NCBI GenBank assembly: GCA_029959085.1 | Contig: JARWIR010000016.1 | Span: 4,819,441 to 4,883,440, forward strand | Direction of reading: 5' to 3' | Length of the DNA: 64,000 nucleotides | Origin: Nemophila menziesii | Lineage: Eukaryota > Streptophyta > Magnoliopsida > Boraginales > Hydrophyllaceae | Shown: positions 22,341 through 34,270 of the stretch, one piece after another | Numbering within the stretch: the stretch's first letter is position 1 | How the letters are laid out: each line of letters starts with the position of its first letter | Made by a program: the position numbers and the translations under genes | The notes under the pieces: generated by a model | What the model saw: only the letters and a program-made list of their open reading frames with translations | What the model was told of the DNA's origin: nothing | Database searches by the model: none

Positions 22341-22946
22341 TATACACATGGCAATTAATTGTGTTTATTATTTAAGTATTAAGTCTAAAATATTTTATTT
22401 TTTAATATTTAATTAGCGTAAAATTTATTGAGTTAATCAATTTAGTTATCGAGCCACCATCGCCTTAAAACATGTTTCAAGTAATTTGGGCTTAGCCTTG
22501 GCTCACTAGAAGGCCTAATCCGTTTTATATTTTACATTTTTATTGGTTATATTTGTCAATATAATGTATATGTCATTTATTTTTAATACATTCGAGGCTA
22601 AAATGACTAGTAGGTCTGTCCTACTAAATCACAACGAGGAAGTACATGTTTCTAGATAATCATATCGCTCATATTTCTAGACAATACATGTTTGACAAAA
22701 TCAAAATTCATTTTCTTTAAATGTAAATATTACAAATTTAAAATTATACGAAATTATTACAAAGAAATTATGTAGTTCTTGAGAATATTTTCAATGGTGC
22801 ACAAGTAACTTGTCAAGTGTATTAAGATATTTTGATTATTCTAAAGTAACCATCAAAAGTTTCATACATGTTTTATCACTGAAGAGATCTAAACCATAGT
22901 TATTGAGTGCTCGAGGGTAGACATTTCACACAACTCTCTATATTAA

Positions 22947-23500
22947 GTTGATAATTTGTGAGTAAGTAGGAAGTAATTTGCTCTTTCCTTTTTGAAGTTC
23001 TTAAGAATTCGTGTGTCAGTTTCTTTTTAATAGTTTTATCGTTGTATCTTGGAGGTTGAAGCCAGCAAACGTAAGACACCGTACGTGGCCTAAATACCTT
23101 AAAGACATCAGATCCAATCCAAGCCCGACAAGTAAAGTTATTTATTTATTTACTTTTATTTTATTTCTGCATTAGTTTTTAAATTGTTTTACTTGTTTAT
23201 ACAAATAAAACACAACAATTTAAGGTATTTATAATTCACGTTGTATAAACCTAATAAACGTTTTCTTTTTATGTTTTATAAACTTTCCTTTTGCGAAATA
23301 TCTGATGTTGTGTATACAAACCATGAATATTACATTCTATTTCTCTTCTCTTATTCTGATTTCTAGACTTGTGTATACATACTAGAAAATTACTGCTTGC
23401 CAACGTCATATTTCTGCCTCATATACCGGACATGGGGAAAAATACTGAATAAAGTGAAAACATTTAAATTTAAGTTGTGATATTAGTGTGTTTTTTAACA
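22947..23500 (+). repeat. 5' LTR remnant of copia element 1
   Basis: Positions 23004-23217 match 35741-35936, both containing GAGGTTGAAGCCAGCAAACG and the ACACCG..CGTGGCCTAAATACC block. The LTR is taken to end at AACA (23500), two bases before a degenerate initiator-Met primer site. The 5' part present in the right LTR (35189-35740) is missing here. Confidence 0.65.
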
Positions 23501-23767
23501 ACTGGTATTAATTTCGTTAATATCTGTATACTTGTCGAACCTTGTAGTTTAAAAAAATTCCGCTTAAAGAATTCTTAATTGATTGAGATTCTCTTTTACG
23601 TGACTTTGGGGACTAACAACAATATAAAAACTTGGGAAATTAAAAGTAATTTAATCATTTTGTCGTAAAAAAAAAAAAATATTTTTTGTGTTGTCTATAA
23701 GTGAGAAATGTTGAATAATTCATTTGTTTGAATTATTTATAATATTGTGTAATCCTTGGTGATTGAA

Positions 23768-23863
23768 ATGATGTCTACTAAGATAAACAATATGTCCAGA
23801 ATTGATGGAATCCGTAACAACATACCATCGGCAATTTCACTTATGAAAAATGCATTTGTGTGA
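23768..23863 (+). pseudogene. gag remnant of copia element 1
   Basis: A 31-codon frame from ATG 23768 (MMSTKINNMSRIDG) ends at TGA 23861-23863. It stands where gag should begin. The rest of gag, including the zinc knuckle, appears deleted, because protease-like coding resumes about 160 bp later. Confidence 0.35.
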
Positions 23864-24018
23864 CATGATCCCGACCCCTTTAGACCCGTTGAGGAGTCTA
23901 AGAGGTTAAATAGAAATGACTATTTGCGTAAAGGAATAGATGGCCGAAATCACATAGAAAACGGTAAAGGCAATTCCATGAAAGTAAGTCAAGTCCAAGC
24001 AACCATGACTAAGATCAA

Positions 24019-24092
24019 ATAAGATTGATTTTACTACAGTAGTTCTTGAAGTAAATTTGGTTGGCAAAACCAAACACTGGTGGGTGGATACT
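24019..24092 (+). pseudogene. N-terminal part of copia-1 aspartic protease, broken at the active site
   Basis: The frame reads FTTVVLEVNLVGKTKHWWVDT up to 24092. The other half, GATRHV, resumes at 31412, after the nested element and its duplicated ATACT. The uninterrupted gene would have read WWVDTGATRHV, where D-T-G is the catalytic triad of the retroelement protease. The nested element thus sits inside the active-site codons. Confidence 0.9.
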
Positions 24093-25674
24093 TGGTGGTC
24101 CTTTGTGTGTTCTAAAAATAAATGTAAAAAGTAATCGAACCACAACCGCAAGTGTACGGTTGTCCCAAGTAATAATAGTGATAATACAGATTCGTTCCAA
24201 GGACGGATGGTTGATCACAATGTTTAGCAAGTAGTGATTGATGCACTTATGAAAATAAAAGATAATAAAATGTTTGTTTGGTTTTTGTTTATAGACTAAA
24301 TAAATGAAAGACAAATATTAAAATGCAAGTAAAAGGTAAGACGCAAGTAAAATGATGTAAACGCAATATGAGATGTAGTACTTGAGAACGCAAGGATCCT
24401 CCCAATCTTATTTCCTAACTTATGTTGTTTAAGGGCTAAATTGGTCAATTACAATGGTCGGGATTCTAATTTCCTTATACCCCCGTCAAGGTGGACTATA
24501 AGGTGATCCTAGGGTGTCACTAGTCCCGTCAGGGTAAATATGATCCACCTTTGGATGTTTAAGTTTTATTACCTCATTGGCCCTAGGATTAGCTAAGTTC
24601 GTCAGAATCATTAACTTCTATCCTAGATTGAATAAATGGTTCTGTATTTAAACCCTCCGTCAGGATGATCCAATTGCCACTAATTGGAATAGCCTAAATA
24701 CTAACACCTGTTCCTAGTTCATGACGCTAAAAACAGTAAAATAATCTCAATTTATTGAAAAGAGTAAAAGCCCTAATCTAGTTTAATTTAACAGAAACCC
24801 AAATTCAACATTCGTTATTCAATAAAATTGGGATTCACCCATTGTTTGTTCTCAAGCACTATGAATTGTTTAGCTCATATTAAAACGAAATACTAAATTA
24901 AAACAGAAAGAATTCATGTTCTTCAATTACAGAAATAAAAGATAGAACCTAATTAAGAATCGGGTTTGGCTGTGATTTGGAGAAGATGACTTTCTCCAGC
25001 TCTAAGCTTTCTCCTTTTCCTTGCTTCTGACTTTCTCTCTGGACGCTCTCTTTTAATGATGATTTAATTTGAAGAATAAAATGAGAGGTACTGAATAATG
25101 AGGTCTAAAGACCTATTTATAATCATAAAATCGGATTAGGGCTTTTACTTAAGGATTAAGTAAAAATTAGAAAAGCCCAAGTCCACTAATTAAGCCCAAA
25201 TCCCGTAACTGCTGATACACCTTCACTAAAACGGCTTTTCCCGCTTCGTTATGACCCCGATTGACCTCATTCCAGTTGCTAAAGTTCCGTAACTCGATAT
25301 GGAACATAATCTCTTCAAGGGTCAGCGGCTAAATCATCTCTTAAGCACCTCGAAATCAGCAATCTATGGCCTGGAAAATAGTTTTTCAGCTCTAAAAATA
25401 ATATCTTCGGGATTTATCTTTAAGTCTTGACTCCATATCATGATCTTTGACTTTCTCCTCGGATTCCTCTTCTAGCTAACATCTAAAACCTGTAAACTTT
25501 ACACTAAAAATACCAATATTACGCGCAAAAGTTTAATAAATCAAAATTACTAGAAATAAAATGGAAATTCCGGATTATTGCATATTAGCACCAAAAGTCT
25601 ATCTAAATAATCAAATAAACACAAAAAATGATGTCTCCCAATGGCATAAAATTAGAACATTTAGGGAGACATCA
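24093..25674 (-). repeat. 3' LTR of the non-autonomous element
   Basis: On the minus strand it begins TGATGTCTCCC and ends in ACCACCA. It differs from the other LTR at positions including 24095, 24130s, about 25562 and 25658. The first 46 bp (25629-25674) form a hairpin: TGATGTCTCCC pairs with GGGAGACATCA. Confidence 0.93.
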
Positions 25675-28415
25675 AGACCCCCAACTCAAACCTTTGTCGT
25701 CCCGACAAAGCAAAACTAAATAAAACAAGGGGAATGAAGTAGATGCAAGAGAATATAGAAGCTAGCAAATAAACCCTAAAGCAATGCTAAAGATAAATCT
25801 CATATAGCAAACATTAAGAACTAACATATACATACACTAATCATGCAACATCAAACATAAATAATCTCAATCATAAAATTAAAGTCGCAATGCTTGAAGG
25901 TTACACTTGTACTCATCTCTGTATGATGGCTATAGGGTGGTCATTAATCTTAACTCGCTTTGAACGCTCCACCTAGCGTATTCCCTATCAACAGAATCAT
26001 AAATTCACTATGCACTTAGGAATCACGAGGTCTTTATGGTTTTAATAATGGCTTAAGGACAGTGTGGATGTATATTTGGTAAATTTGTAGTGAGTTTTTG
26101 GCTCTCTCCTCACTTACCATCAACAATGTCCTCAAGCTTGAGTTTACGCTAAAAAATGTTCTCACTTACCCATTTGACGCGCTAATGTTGCGTCCCCAAT
26201 GTCAACCCAAATGAGACTAAGATGAATTCCAAAAATATTCCACTTTGCCGGTTTATTTTATTCTTTCTTTCTTTTTATTTTCTTTTTCATTTCTTTTTTT
26301 TTTGTACAAGATACCCATGACCATCATTTTGATGTGAAAAGTCATGTCTCTTATAATTTTCTTTTTCTTTCTCTTCTTCTTTTTTTTTTTTTTTTTTTAA
26401 AATTTAAATCCCGGCAAAGGGTTACAAATAATATATCATCTACCTTTTTGTGCCTCAATACAAACACATATAATCCCTTCCCAATGTAATTTCCCAAATG
26501 TGGACCCTCCACCCCAAACTCAAGCTCGAGACAAGTCTCAGGGTTGTGATTCAAGTGCGGGTCATTTGGTCATGCTTAATAATCTAAGGGATAATGGGCT
26601 TATATCGTGGCTACAAAAGAAAAGGCTTAAGGCTCAAAATTGGGTTAAGACGGATGAAATTATAATAACGGATAGCAAGCTAAAAGGCTTCAAATGGCTA
26701 ACAAATAACTGCCCCTATCATTTTCCTAAGTACATAGCTTGTCTTTAGTTCATATCTAGGTGGGTTCTCTACTAATTAGAATTTCACGTTCTACACACCA
26801 AACATATTCCTTAAGTACAAGCTTACTTCATTTGCATTGTTCATTAATTTTTCCTATCAATTACCTATGTTAGCATGCAATTGTAAGTGCGTTTTATGTT
26901 ATTCCCTAAAGTCCACTATCTACTATCATAGATTCATCAAAAGTATGCTTAAAAGGGACATTTAAAATCTTCTACAGTCAAACGCAACTCCTAATTATTT
27001 TATTGAAAGCAATTAAAACAAATAAACACATAAAAACTGGGATGAGGCAACGAACCCCACCCCAAACTCAAAAATGAGTCGTGTCCCCACGACTCGAAAA
27101 GACTCAATAAAGAAATTAAACTAATATACACTAAATGAGAAAGGATAGGAAAGCATATCTGTATCGGCACTAGGCCGATTACGTGTAGTCTTATGTTGAT
27201 GTTTTGAATACTTCTTTATCAAGCTTAAAAGATCATGTTTGTTGCGTTCATCTTGAATAAAGTGTTCTTCATTACTTCGAACTCTCATGTCATATTTTCC
27301 AAGTCTTCATCTTTTCCTAACCCTCTAAATCATCATCTCTTCTACGAAAATCTTTCCTCAACATCCAACTTTTTATCTTCATCATGTTCTTCGTACCTTT
27401 TCCAACCTTCATGGTCATCTTTGATGACCCCGAACTCAATTTTTCACCTACTTAAAGATTACTTGCAAAATATATAATATTAATATGCTCAAACAATTCA
27501 CAATTCCTCCGCTAAATAACTAAAATAAATCTTAATTCCCAACTGGTAATAGAAATAAAAGAATAGTTCTAGCTATTTTACCGGATTGGCCATGGAATTT
27601 ATGATGATTTGATACCTTGCACTTGCAATCTCCAACCTTCAAATTACCAAAGCTTTTGATGAAATTTGTGTCTCTTGATATTGTTGAAAGTGGCACAGTA
27701 GTGGAATTTGTGATTTAGTTGAGATGGGTATTTAATATCTATGGTGTTGGAAAGGTTTAAAGGATATAATTTAAGCTTTGGTGAAGAAATTTTTGGGTTA
27801 AAACTTGAATTTCTTGGTGTTTTTGGAAAGATTTGTGATTGATTATGTGTTGGGATGATGTTTATAGGTAAGGATTGGTGATATATTGGTGTTTTGATGA
27901 TGGAATTTAAGTGTTTTTGGAGCTTTGGTTCGTCATCAATGGTGCTAAGTGGAGACGCAACCACGAGACGCAACTAATGCCGGGCCTCAAAACGCTGGGT
28001 CAGAAACTTTTAGCTGTTCATACGAAATTTTCGACTTCACCATTGGATAGAGCTCGAAAAGTTATGCGGTTTAGGCTCAAGAAAAAGTTAATTCCGACCT
28101 CCGAGCGTCAAGTTATGATCTTCCGAAGTTTTGATACCTGGGGTACAGCACCGAAAACGGGTACCCGCATTCTACAAACCGGGTACCCGGTTTCTACTGT
28201 ATTGGAACCCAAAATTTTCATTCTTTTTCGTTCTAGGTACCCCAAACTCGTGACCTTTACTCCTGTAATCATAAAAAACACCAACCTTTCTCATTTCTTA
28301 AAAAAAAACACTAAATAAATAACCATTACTCTAATTCACACTAAGAATTTAAAAGACATGAAAGCAATTTAAAACATGGGTTGTCTCCCAAGAAGCACTT
28401 TTGTTTATTACGTCT
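25675..28415 (-). other. Non-coding interior of the element and its polypurine tract
   Basis: The minus strand reads GAGTTGGGGGTCT (25687-25675) directly before the 3' LTR, a polypurine tract. The remaining interior holds T/C runs (26260-26400) and short frames without family resemblance. A stretch at 27900-28310 is open on the plus strand but has no recognisable product. Confidence 0.6.
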
Positions 28416-29663
28416 TTAAGTTCGACGCGTTACCTTCCATGAAGATGGTATTGAGGCCCTTGCGGTGTTCCTCCGCTTAAACTCGCCTCTTCCTTGATGT
28501 AAAAGCTTAAGAACCTTCCCCCTTAAAATTTTATTTAATCGATCTCTGAAAGGGGGAGGGTAGTATCTCCGTTTCGCCTTTTTACTTTCATGACGAAACG
28601 TATTCTTCACCACACGATAGTAGATAACCGTCCTCAACGGTATAAGCTCATTTTCATTCTCTTTAATCTCACGTTCCTCTTTAAAGTGTGGTGGGTAAGT
28701 GCTTCTCCTTGCCGCTTTGCTCTCGCGGTGTAGCACCTTTCTTGCGTAGCACCTATTGATCATTTTTAGTAATAGAGGTGATTCCAATATTTTATCTCTA
28801 ATGATGATTTGTGGTGGAGATAGTGATTGGTGAACTTTTTGTGGCTGAGGTTCAACTTCTATTGTATTGTGAACTTTGAATTCTTCGGTGGATACCTCAA
28901 CCACTTCACATTCGTCTTCGCTTTCAACCCAATCTTCCACTATTACTTCATCATATTCTTGATGTGGAATCTTACTAATCTCGATCACCTCTTCTTCTTG
29001 TTCGCTTTCAGTATATTGATCAGGTGCACGCACCATAGGAATAGCGGTCTCAGCTTCAATTTCTATGATTTTCGTTGCTACTCCTTCTTCCACCATGCTA
29101 ATAGAATTGTCAACCACATGGTGGTCTTCATTTATAACCGGCATGATGGTCATATCACTATCACTAATATCTTCCTTCAACACCTCCTCCTCAACTACTT
29201 CTTCCAGTTGATCTCTTCCATCCCTCGGGGGAGTGGAATCTTCATAAGACATACTACCAGTTTCAACTAAGTTAGGAGGGTTGTTTCGGGCAGCCATTTC
29301 ATCTAAGCTCTGTTGTATGAGTGCATGGGTGGCTTTGAATTCCTCTTCTCTTTTCTTACGTTCTGGCTCTCCCGCCTTGACTTCCTCGAGTAGGCGATTG
29401 ACTTTCTCTAGTAGTGTATCTTGTTGATAATAGTGAGGTGGAGTCTGTTGAATGTTTTCAACCCACTGGTTGTTCCATTCTTGCTCGTGTTGATAGTGAT
29501 ATGGTGTTTGTTGTTGAGTACTCCCGATCCATTGATTGTTCCATCCTTGCTCTTGCGGGTATTGATAAGGTTGTTGGTAGAAGTTACTACCCCATTGTTG
29601 TTGTCCCGAAGAGTCTTCCCAATAGTCATATGGATCGGGATCTGGGTAATGTCCTCTATACAT
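28416..29663 (-). CDS. Gag-like/structural ORF of the non-autonomous element, 415 residues
   Basis: An intact minus-strand ORF starting at ATG 29663, about 140 bp after the primer site. Residues 1-80 are rich in Gln, Tyr, Trp and Pro with imperfect repeats of EQ.WNNQW. Residues 83-125 are a charged coiled-coil-like segment (LLEKVNRLLEEVK..). The middle (160-270) is strongly acidic with EEEV-type runs. The C-terminal 130 residues are basic with a duplicated motif (RESKAARRSTYPPHF and HESKKAKRRYYPPPF). No zinc knuckle, protease or polymerase motif is seen. Intactness in a recently inserted element suggests the ORF is selected or very young. A role in packaging is inference. Confidence 0.6.
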   Translation of the reverse strand: MYRGHYPDPDPYDYWEDSSGQQQWGSNFYQQPYQYPQEQGWNNQWIGSTQQQTPYHYQHEQEWNNQWVENIQQTPPHYYQQDTLLEKVNRLLEEVKAGEPERKKREEEFKATHALIQQSLDEMAARNNPPNLVETGSMSYEDSTPPRDGRDQLEEVVEEEVLKEDISDSDMTIMPVINEDHHVVDNSISMVEEGVATKIIEIEAETAIPMVRAPDQYTESEQEEEVIEISKIPHQEYDEVIVEDWVESEDECEVVEVSTEEFKVHNTIEVEPQPQKVHQSLSPPQIIIRDKILESPLLLKMINRCYARKVLHRESKAARRSTYPPHFKEEREIKENENELIPLRTVIYYRVVKNTFRHESKKAKRRYYPPPFRDRLNKILRGKVLKLLHQGRGEFKRRNTARASIPSSWKVTRRT

Positions 29664-29800
29664 CTTTAATTAAATTTCTTGATCATTACCTGAATAAAGC
29701 ACCTGTAAAAACAAAACAAAACAAACACAAGCGTAAAACTGAAAAATAAAAATAAATGCAACTATCACTAAAGGATAAACACCGTGGTCACACGCTACCG

Positions 29801-29818
29801 TCCCCGGCAGCGGCGCCA
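29801..29818 (-). other. Primer-binding site (tRNA-Asp type)
   Basis: The minus strand reads TGGCGCCGCTGCCGGGGA, six bases inside the 5' LTR. It matches the plant tRNA-Asp 3' end except one base. The same 18-mer is repeated in tandem at the left edge of the window. Confidence 0.88.
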
Positions 29819-29824
29819 AAAACT

Positions 29825-31406
29825 TGATGGTCCTTTGTGTGTTCTAAAAATAAATGTAAAAAGTAATCGAACTACAACCGCAAGTGTACGGTTGTCCCAA
29901 GTAATAATAGTGATAATACAGATTCGTTCCAAGGACGGATGGTTGATCACAATGTTTAGCAAGTAGTGATTGATGCACTTATGAAAATAAAAGATAATAA
30001 AATGTTTGTTTGGTTTTTGTTTATAGACTAAATAAATGAAAGACAAATATTAAAATGCAAGTAAAAGGTAAGACGCAAGTAAAATGATGTAAACGCAATA
30101 TGAGATGTAGTACTTGAGAACGCAAGGATCCTCCCAATCTTATTTCCTAACTTATGTTGTTTAAGGGCTAAATTGGTCAATTACAATGGTCGGGATTCTA
30201 ATTTCCTTATACCCCCGTCAAGGTGGACTATAAGGTGATCCTAGGGTGTCACTAGTCCCGTCAGGGTAAATATGATCCACCTTTGGATGTTTAAGTTTTA
30301 TTACCTCATTGGCCCTAGGATTAGCTAAGTTCGTCAGAATCATTAACTTCTATCCTAGATTGAATAAATGGTTCTGTATTTAAACCCTCCGTCAGGATGA
30401 TCCAATTGCCACTAATTGGAATAGCCTAAATACTAACACCTGTTCCTAGTTCATGACGCTAAAAACAGTAAAATAATCTCAATTTATTGAAAAGAGTAAA
30501 AGCCCTAATCTAGTTTAATTTAACAGAAACCCAAATTCAACATTCGTTATTCAATAAAATTGGGATTCACCCATTGTTTGTTCTCAAGCACTATGAATTG
30601 TTTAGCTCATATTAAAACGAAATACTAAATTAAAACAGAAAGAATTCATGTTCTTCAATTACAGAAATAAAAGATAGAACCTAATTAAGAATCGGGTTTG
30701 GCTGTGATTTGGAGAAGATGACTTTCTCCAGCTCTAAGCTTTCTCCTTTTCCTTGCTTCTGACTTTCTCTCTGGACGCTCTCTTTTAATGATGATTTAAT
30801 TTGAAGAATAAAATGAGAGGTACTGAATAATGAGGTCTAAAGACCTATTTATAATCATAAAATCGGATTAGGGCTTTTACTTAAGGATTAAGTAAAAATT
30901 AGAAAAGCCCAAGTCCACTAATTAAGCCCAAATCCCGTAACTGCTGATACACCTTCACTAAAACGGCTTTTCCCGCTTCGTTATGACCCCGATTGACCTC
31001 ATTCCAGTTGCTAAAGTTCCGTAACTCGATATGGAACATAATCTCTTCAAGGGTCAGCGGCTAAATCATCTCTTAAGCACCTCGAAATCAGCAATCTATG
31101 GCCTGGAAAATAGTTTTTCAGCTCTAAAAATAATATCTTCGGGATTTATCTTTAAGTCTTGACTCCATATCATGATCTTTGACTTTCTCCTCGGATTCCT
31201 CTTCTAGCTAACATCTAAAACCTGTAAACTTTACACTAAAAATACCAATATTACGCGCAAAAGTTTAATAAATCAAAATTACTAGAAATAAAATTGAAAT
31301 TCCGGATTATTGCATATTAGCACCAAAAGTCTATCTAAATAATCAAATAAACACAAAAAATGATGTCTCCCAATGGCATAAAATTAGAAAATTTAGGGAG
31401 ACATCA
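29825..31406 (-). repeat. 5' LTR of the non-autonomous element
   Basis: Ends TGATGTCTCCC / CCATCA on the minus strand (TGATG..CATCA inverted termini). A CTATTTATAATC motif lies near 30846 (minus strand GATTATAAATAGG), a plausible TATA box. The terminal 46 bp (31361-31406) form the same hairpin as the other LTR. Confidence 0.93.
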
Positions 31407-31411
31407 ATACT

Positions 31412-32625
31412 GGGGCTACCCGGCATGTATATTCAAGACATACAAAGTTGCAACTACTGAAGAGACTTTATGTATGTGAAATTTCTCTACGTAAAAAATA
31501 GTTGGATCTGGAATCACTATTATAATAATGAATTTTTGAAAAGAGTTGAGTCTCAATAACGTTGTCCATGTGCCTGACATTAGAAGGAATCTTGTTTCGG
31601 GTTCGTTATTGAGTAAGAATGGCTTCAAACTAGTATTTGAGTCTGATAAATTTATTCTCTCTAAAGGTAGATTTGTGGGAAAAGGGTACCTATGTGACAG
31701 TTTATTTAAGATGAATGTATTGACCGTAGTACCTACTAAAAATGCAATTGAGAAAGTAATATATCCTTGACTCACCTAATTTATGGCATGATATATTAGG
31801 ACATGTTAATTTCGGTTCATTAAATAAGTTAGTAAACGTCGGGTTATTACCTAATGTGAACTTCAATTCTCAAAAGAAATGTCAAGTATATGTTGAGTCA
31901 AAATTAACCAAAACCGAGTTTAAATCTATAGAAAGCACTTCGGTACCTTCAGAGTTAATTCACAGTGACATTTGTGACTTAAAATTTGTGCAAAAATATT
32001 TTATAACTTTCATTGACGATTGCACAAGGTATTGTCAAATATACTTTCTTCGAAGCAAGGATGAGGTCTTAGAAGCATTTATGCAATACAAAACTGAAGT
32101 TGAGAATCAAATAAATGTAAAGATTAAGAATATTATAACAGATAAGGGAGGAGAATATGTGTCTCCTTTTGAGGAGTTTTGCGCTAAACATGGTATCATC
32201 CATCAAACTATGGCCCCCTACTCGCCTCAACAAAACAGGATTGCTGAACGCAAGAACCATACCTTGATGTAAATAATGTATGCCTTGCTGATTAACAGAG
32301 GGTTATCACATAACTTGGTGGGAGAGGCTTTGCTCACCACAAACCACATTCTCAACAAGGTACCACACAAGAAGGTAGATAAAACTCCTAACGAGTTATG
32401 GAAAGGAAAACCACCTTTCTTCAAATACTTAAAAGTGTGGGGATGCTTGGCAAAGGTAGCAATTCCTCCTCCTAAAATGGTCAAAATAGGACCAAAGACC
32501 ATCCATTGCGTCTTTATTGGATATGCTCACAACAGTGTTGCATATAAATTCCTGGTAGACATATCTTGTCAGATTCCTTTGAAACGACCTTTTCGTACAA
32601 GACAGCACCAGAATCTGGTTCCCTA
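31412..32625 (+). pseudogene. Copia-1 protease end, pre-integrase zinc domain and integrase, broken
   Basis: After the nested element the protease resumes at GATRHV (31412). The frame [20 protein letters not shown] (31546-31770) is the conserved segment before the integrase. LWHDILGHVNFGSLNKL (about 31785) is the HHCC zinc region. The integrase core 31856-32272 shows HSDICDL, TDKGGEY and QQNRIAERKN, that is D, D and E catalytic positions. A stop at 32270 interrupts it, and the C-terminal part (NHILNKVPHKKVDKTPNEL..VWGCLAKV) continues in another frame to about 32560. Confidence 0.85.
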
Positions 32626-32789
32626 AAAAGAACACATGATGCAATTCAAGAAGATCAAGAATCATTTCCAACCAAAAATCAAGATCAAGAATCATTTCCA
32701 AATGAAGGAGAACCAAGAAGAAGTAAGTGTACGAGAACCTATACGTCTTTTGATCCTGAATTTCTATCTTTTACTTGCTAGATGACGAA

Positions 32790-33830
32790 CCACGAACATT
32801 CAAGGAGACTATGTCAAACTCTAACGCCTCTTACTAGAAAGAAGCGGTAAATAGCGAGATAGATTCCATTAGGCAAAACCATATGTGAGAACTAGTGGAT
32901 CTCCCTCCTAGGAATAAACCACTCGAATGCAAATGAATATTCAAGAAGAAATTAAAGACTGATGGGTCTATTGAAAAATATAAGACTCGTCTTGTTGTAA
33001 AAGGTTATAGTAAAAAACAGGACTTGACTATTTTGATACTTATACTCCAGTCACGAAAATATCATTCATTCGAATGTTAATCGCTATAGCTTCAAAATAC
33101 AAGCTCGAAATTCATCCAATGGATGTAAAAGCAGCTTCCCTAAATAGAGAACTAAATGAAGAGATATATATGGAACAACCTGTAGGTAACGTAGTTCCAG
33201 ATAAGGAGACACAGGTATGTAATCTTGTTAAATCTTTATGTGGTTTAAAACAGGCACTGAAGCAATGGCATGACAAATTTGACAGATTCATGATCTCGAA
33301 TGATTTTTCAAGATCAATGAATGTGACAAATGCGTTTATGTAAAACGAAATGAGACATGATATATGTGGATCATATTTTAATCATTGGAAGTAACAATGA
33401 TGTGATTACATTCACCAAAGGGATGCTTTCAAGTAAGTTTGTCATGAAAGATCTACGCCTTGCGGTTGTTATTTTTGGTATCAAGATTCTCCGAACATCT
33501 GAAGGTATTATACTATCTCAGTCACACTATATTAAGAAAGTGTTAAACAAATTTAGTTATGGCGACAAAAATATCGCTAAGACACATGTTGATGTAAATT
33601 TACATCTTGCTAAAAACATTGGTGATACGATCAACCAGTTGGAGTACTCTCAAATTATTGGGAGTCTCATGTACCTAACAAACTGCAGTAGGCCAGATAT
33701 AGCACATGTAATAAGCAAGCTAAGTAGGTTTACATATAATCCAGGGAAGATCCACTGGATTGCTATTGTAAGAGTTCTAAGGTATCTTAGATACACTATG
33801 CATGAAGGTTTGTTGTACACATGATATCCA
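32790..33830 (+). pseudogene. Copia-1 reverse transcriptase, broken
   Basis: Blocks in several frames: KTRLVVKGYSKKQ (about 32985), IHPMDVKAASLNRELNEEIYM (about 33110; usually DVKTAFLNG), LVKSLCGLKQALKQWHDKF (about 33225), [11 protein letters not shown] (33360), and the connection domain [37 protein letters not shown] (33515-33735). The active-site YVDD reads YVDH, losing a metal-binding aspartate, so the enzyme would be dead even without the stops at 33341 and elsewhere. Confidence 0.85.
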
Positions 33831-34270
33831 GCTGTACTAGAAGGATACAGTGGTGCAAACTGGATATCAGACTCCACCGACTCAAAATCCACAAGTGGAC
33901 TTGTCTACATGTTAGGAGAAGTAGGCATATCTTGGAAATCCAATAAGCACACGTGCATAGCCAGATCCACTGTGAAATCCAAGTTTATAGCTTTAGACAA
34001 AGCTGCTGAGAAAGCCGAGTGGCTTTGGAATTTCTCAGGGGATATTCCTAATTGGACAAAGCCTGCCTGTTTCAACTATTTGCATACATTGCGATAGTCA
34101 AAGTGCCATTGGTAGGGCACTAAACGAAATGTATAACGGTAAGTCTAGACACATACGTCGTAGACACAATACCGTTACACAAATTCTCTTAAACGGAGTT
34201 ATCACAATTGATTACGTCCGATCAAAAGATAACATAGCGGATCCACTGGTCAAAGGTCTACAAAGATAGA
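33831..34270 (+). pseudogene. Copia-1 RNase H, broken
   Basis: Recognised by [47 protein letters not shown] and, near the end, VRSKDNIADPLVKGL (about 34220), the usual C-terminus of a copia polyprotein. Stops at 34096 and after 34100 break the frame. Confidence 0.8.

Larger units (their letters stand above)
17508..22946. repeat. Unit A of a three-copy segmental repeat
   Basis: The sequence from AACTCCCTATGAGACTTGAA (17514) onward matches unit C (57180-62877) nearly throughout, and unit B (35991-42617) from about 18541. Internal order is the same: a conserved short ORF, a MULE insertion site, candidate exons on the minus strand, a block of AATATTAGCCCTC-type repeats (about 21720-21840), and a promoter-like end near 22340. 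Unit A stops at about 22946, where the copia-1 LTR remnant begins; unit C continues past the same point. Confidence 0.85.
24093..31406 (-). mobile_element. Complete 7.3-kb non-autonomous LTR retroelement (LARD-like), minus strand
   Basis: Two LTRs of exactly 1582 bp (24093-25674 and 29825-31406) flank a 4150-bp interior. A perfect 5-bp target duplication ATACT lies at 24088-24092 and 31407-31411. On the minus strand the order is 5' LTR (29825-31406), tRNA-Asp-type primer site (29801-29818), one 415-codon ORF, long non-coding interior, polypurine tract (25675-25687), 3' LTR. No protease, integrase or reverse transcriptase is present, so it must be mobilised in trans. Only about four LTR mismatches were seen by eye, indicating a recent insertion. 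Confidence 0.93.

Noticed and set aside
27911..28318. 135-codon plus-strand frame inside the LTR element
   Set aside because: Opposite to the element's coding strand, no domain, and no promoter context; probably chance.
28827..29270. 147-codon plus-strand frame
   Set aside because: Antisense of the 415-codon ORF with a composition mirroring its acidic stretch.
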